From Nannocystis sp. (GTDB lineage: Bacteria; Myxococcota_A; Polyangia; Nannocystales; Nannocystaceae): a DNA stretch of 64,000 nt. This document shows, one piece after another, positions 62,286 through 64,000 of this stretch. The stretch lies in contig JADJRG010000023.1 in the NCBI GenBank assembly GCA_016712315.1, positions 248,001 through 312,000 on the forward strand. Reading direction: 5' to 3'. Position 1 is the first letter of the stretch. Each line of letters begins with the position of its first letter. The position numbers and the translations under genes are program-made. Under the pieces are notes generated by a model. It was not told where the DNA came from, made no database searches, and saw only the letters and a program-made list of their open reading frames with translations.

Positions 62286-63386
62286 TTACAGGTGGCACTT
62301 TAACCTCTTGGCGATTTCCGACGCGATCTGGTCCATCTTTGCGAGGTCATTCTCGCGTTTCGCGGCCTCGAACTGCGCTTGGAGCTCATGTCCCTGCTTC
62401 AGGGTCTTTTGATAGCGAAGAACGGCCTGAAACTCGCTCGGGCTCAGCTTGCTCAGCAGGTCATCGGAGTCGTCGGAGTCGAAGGTGCTCGCGGCGCTGA
62501 TGGGCGAGACGTCGTCGGGGGTGGGCTCCTCGGATTCGATTTCGTCGGCGAGGATGCTCGCGGCGTCGGTCGCCTCGGTGGTGCTCGCCTCGGTGGTACT
62601 CGCCGCGCCGACGGGCGAGACGTCGGTCGCCTCGATGGCGGGCTCTTCGGTGATGCTGGTCGCGGGCTCGTCGGAGCCGACTTCGTCGGTGGTGCTCGCC
62701 GCGCTCGTGAGCGAGACGTCGGTCGCCGCAATGGCGGGCTCGTCGGTGATGCTGGTCGCGGGCTCGTCGGTGATGCTGGTCGCGGGCTCGTCGGTGATGC
62801 TGGTCGCGGGCTCGTCGGTGATGCTGGTCGCGGGCTCGTCGATGATGCTGGTCGCGGGCTCGTCGACGGTGCTCGCCACCTCGGTAGTGCTCGCCGCCTC
62901 GGTGGTGCTCGCCGCCTCGGTGGTGCTCGCCGCCTCGGCGGTGCTCGCTGCCTCGGTGGTGCTCGCTGCCTCGGTGGCGCTCGCCGCCTCGGTGGCGCTC
63001 GCCGCCTCGGTGGTGCTCGCCGTGTCGGCGGGATCGGTGGCGGTCGCCGCGGTGGTGCTCACCGCGCTGACGGTTGGCATGTCGGCGGGCGCGGTGGTGG
63101 CGGGCTCGGTCTCGTTGGTGATGACGAGCTCGGTGATGCTGTCGGCGCTGGTCGGTGTGACCGTCGGCGTCGGTGATGATGTTGGCGGCGTCGTCGGCTG
63201 CGCCGAGTGATTTCTTACGACGCTGGCCATCAACGAGAGAAACTCGGAGATCTGTCGCCGGTTGGCCTCGTCCTCGCGCCGCCGGTTGGCCTCGAGCTTG
63301 TGGGCAAGGAGGAGGCGTTCCAGGGTCTTGTTCACTTGGGCGATCTGCTCACGGAGATCCTGCACCAGGGCCTCGAGCGCGAGCAA
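62286..63386 (-). CDS. Coiled-coil protein with AASTTE and SITDEPAT repeats
   Basis: The frame shown starts at TTG 63386 and encodes 366 residues. N-terminus: LALEALVQDLREQIAQVNKT and HKLEANRRREDEANRRQISE form a coiled coil. A Thr/Ser/Ala/Glu tract follows, with about eight six-residue AASTTE-type units and five eight-residue SITDEPAT units. The C-terminus is again helical (LLSKLSPSEFQAVLRYQKTL, AAKRENDLAKMDQIASEIAK). It may be the second part of the polyQ protein upstream (see findings). There is no signal peptide and no enzymatic motif. Confidence 0.65.
   Translation of the reverse strand: MLALEALVQDLREQIAQVNKTLERLLLAHKLEANRRREDEANRRQISEFLSLMASVVRNHSAQPTTPPTSSPTPTVTPTSADSITELVITNETEPATTAPADMPTVSAVSTTAATATDPADTASTTEAASATEAASATEAASTTEAASTAEAASTTEAASTTEAASTTEVASTVDEPATSIIDEPATSITDEPATSITDEPATSITDEPATSITDEPAIAATDVSLTSAASTTDEVGSDEPATSITEEPAIEATDVSPVGAASTTEASTTEATDAASILADEIESEEPTPDDVSPISAASTFDSDDSDDLLSKLSPSEFQAVLRYQKTLKQGHELQAQFEAAKRENDLAKMDQIASEIAKRLKCHL
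62735..62860 (-). repeat. 24-bp tandem repeat encoding SITDEPAT
   Basis: Five units, four nearly identical, lie in the coiled-coil gene. A separate 18-bp array (AASTTE) lies at about 62875-63020. Confidence 0.9.
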
Positions 63387-64000
63387 TCGCTCCTCAGGTC
63401 GCGGTCGTGCGCTACTCGCTCCTGCTCCTGCACGGGCGGATGAGCTTGCGGGGGCGAAGGCGCGGCGGGTCGCCAGCCACTAGCACGCGCGAGAAACTCG
63501 TCGCCGGAGAGGAGCTCGCCAGTGTCCTCCAGCCGCACGTAACCGGGCGGGACGCCGGCGTATGTCGGCGGCGACGGGCCATAAGCGGCATAACCCCCAT
63601 ACGCCGGGCCGTACCCGGGCGACTGAGCTCCGGCGGTTTGCTGGCCGGGGTGGCCGGGGTAGCCGGGGTGGCTGGGGTGGCCGTAGGCGGCATAACCCCC
63701 ATACGCCGGGTCGTACCCGGGCGACGGATGTCCGGCGGTTTGCTGGCCGGGGTGGCCGGCGAAACCGTGCGGAGAGTTCGCGGCGAAGGCGGCTGCCTGT
63801 TGTTGTTGCTGCTGTTGTTGCTGCTGTTGTTGCTGCTGTTGTTGCTGTTGCTGCTGCGCCATCCGCAAGAGATCGAGGTGGTCGGCTTGAGGCGGCTGGG
63901 TCGGGCCGGTGTGGGGCGCGTTCGCGGGGCCAGGCTGTGCCGGACCCGCTGGCCCTGGCGCAGGTCCGGGGGATGGAGCCGCCTGTGTTCCGTCATCCAA
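63332..64000 (-). CDS. PolyQ and Gly/Tyr/Pro-rich protein, 5' end outside window
   Basis: The frame is open to the right window edge. It starts (as seen) DDGTQAAPSPGPAPGPAG, then a 20-residue Gln tract, then Gly/Tyr/Pro repeats (AYGGYAAYGHPSHPGYPGHP, GYGPAYGGYAAYG) and RLEDTGELLSGDEFLARASG. The final residues (HDRDLRSDCSRSRPWCRIS) look like frame-shifted sequence relative to the next gene. It is presumably disordered and cytoplasmic. Confidence 0.55.
   Translation of the reverse strand: MDDGTQAAPSPGPAPGPAGPAQPGPANAPHTGPTQPPQADHLDLLRMAQQQQQQQQQQQQQQQQQQQQAAAFAANSPHGFAGHPGQQTAGHPSPGYDPAYGGYAAYGHPSHPGYPGHPGQQTAGAQSPGYGPAYGGYAAYGPSPPTYAGVPPGYVRLEDTGELLSGDEFLARASGWRPAAPSPPQAHPPVQEQERVAHDRDLRSDCSRSRPWCRISVSRSPK
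63797..63856 (-). repeat. CAG/CAA trinucleotide tract encoding Gln20
   Basis: Twenty consecutive Gln codons, mixed CAA and CAG. Such length is unusual in a bacterial protein. Confidence 0.95.

Noticed and set aside
63797..63856. Eukaryotic contamination suggested by polyQ
   Set aside because: Flanking codon use and GC content match the rest of the window.

Overview
The window is very GC-rich, with strongly C/G-biased third codon positions. It carries many lipoproteins with low-complexity Thr/Ser/Asp linkers, DUF4215-type Cys-rich repeats, DUF1592/DUF1552 gene pairs, FG-GAP proteins and a lipoprotein GH19 chitinase. Together these point to a myxobacterium, most likely of the Nannocystis-type suborder. 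This is inference from gene content; no rRNA or other marker gene is present.

Positions 1-47.8 kb look like ordinary, densely packed chromosome. The first 9.4 kb is rich in surface lipoproteins: a truncated STSEG-repeat protein, an SH3-M23 peptidase, an FG-GAP protein, a TPR protein, a short macroglobulin-like protein and a chitinase, plus a ThiD-type kinase. From 9.4 to 22.2 kb come a papain-like protein, a large lipoprotein, a PlsC-type acyltransferase, a HAMP histidine kinase, a serine hydrolase, pyrF, a 40-residue membrane protein, a PH-domain protein, a SIR2-TPR-kinase-like fusion and a Uma2 protein with thirteen GKLE repeats. From 22.3 to 42.3 kb there are two DUF1592-DUF1552 pairs, each followed by a convergent acyl-CoA ligase. 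Between them lie a 1.7-kresidue protein of uncertain Hsp90-like type, a SMUG1 glycosylase and a Kef-type antiporter. The 40.5-44.7 kb minus-strand operon encodes a fatty acyl reductase-like enzyme, a sulfotransferase and an acyl-CoA ligase, which suggests production of a modified or sulfated lipid.

From about 47.8 kb to the end the character changes. An FG-GAP lipoprotein gene is cut short, and a tyrosine recombinase with a strong ribosome binding site follows. Its tail continues in frame into a DUF4096 transposase-like segment, which is split by a complete ISL3-family element with an 8-bp target duplication. Beyond it lie decayed or recombined pieces: an Mrr-like remnant, a LysR regulator with a truncated DJ-1/PfpI gene, an ABC permease tail with its intact LolD-like ATPase, and a truncated Cys-rich lipoprotein. 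There are also two head-to-head C-terminal fragments, a frameshifted pseudogene and a possibly frameshifted polyQ/coiled-coil protein. In the middle sits an intact 1608-residue LamG/crystallin protein with a hydrophobic helical tail and a decayed LamG copy upstream. This right third is best read as an accessory or rearrangement hotspot.

No tRNA, rRNA, CRISPR array or riboswitch was recognised. Many genes overlap by ATGA or abut within a few bases, so operon calls rest on spacing. Residue positions are counted by hand and approximate.
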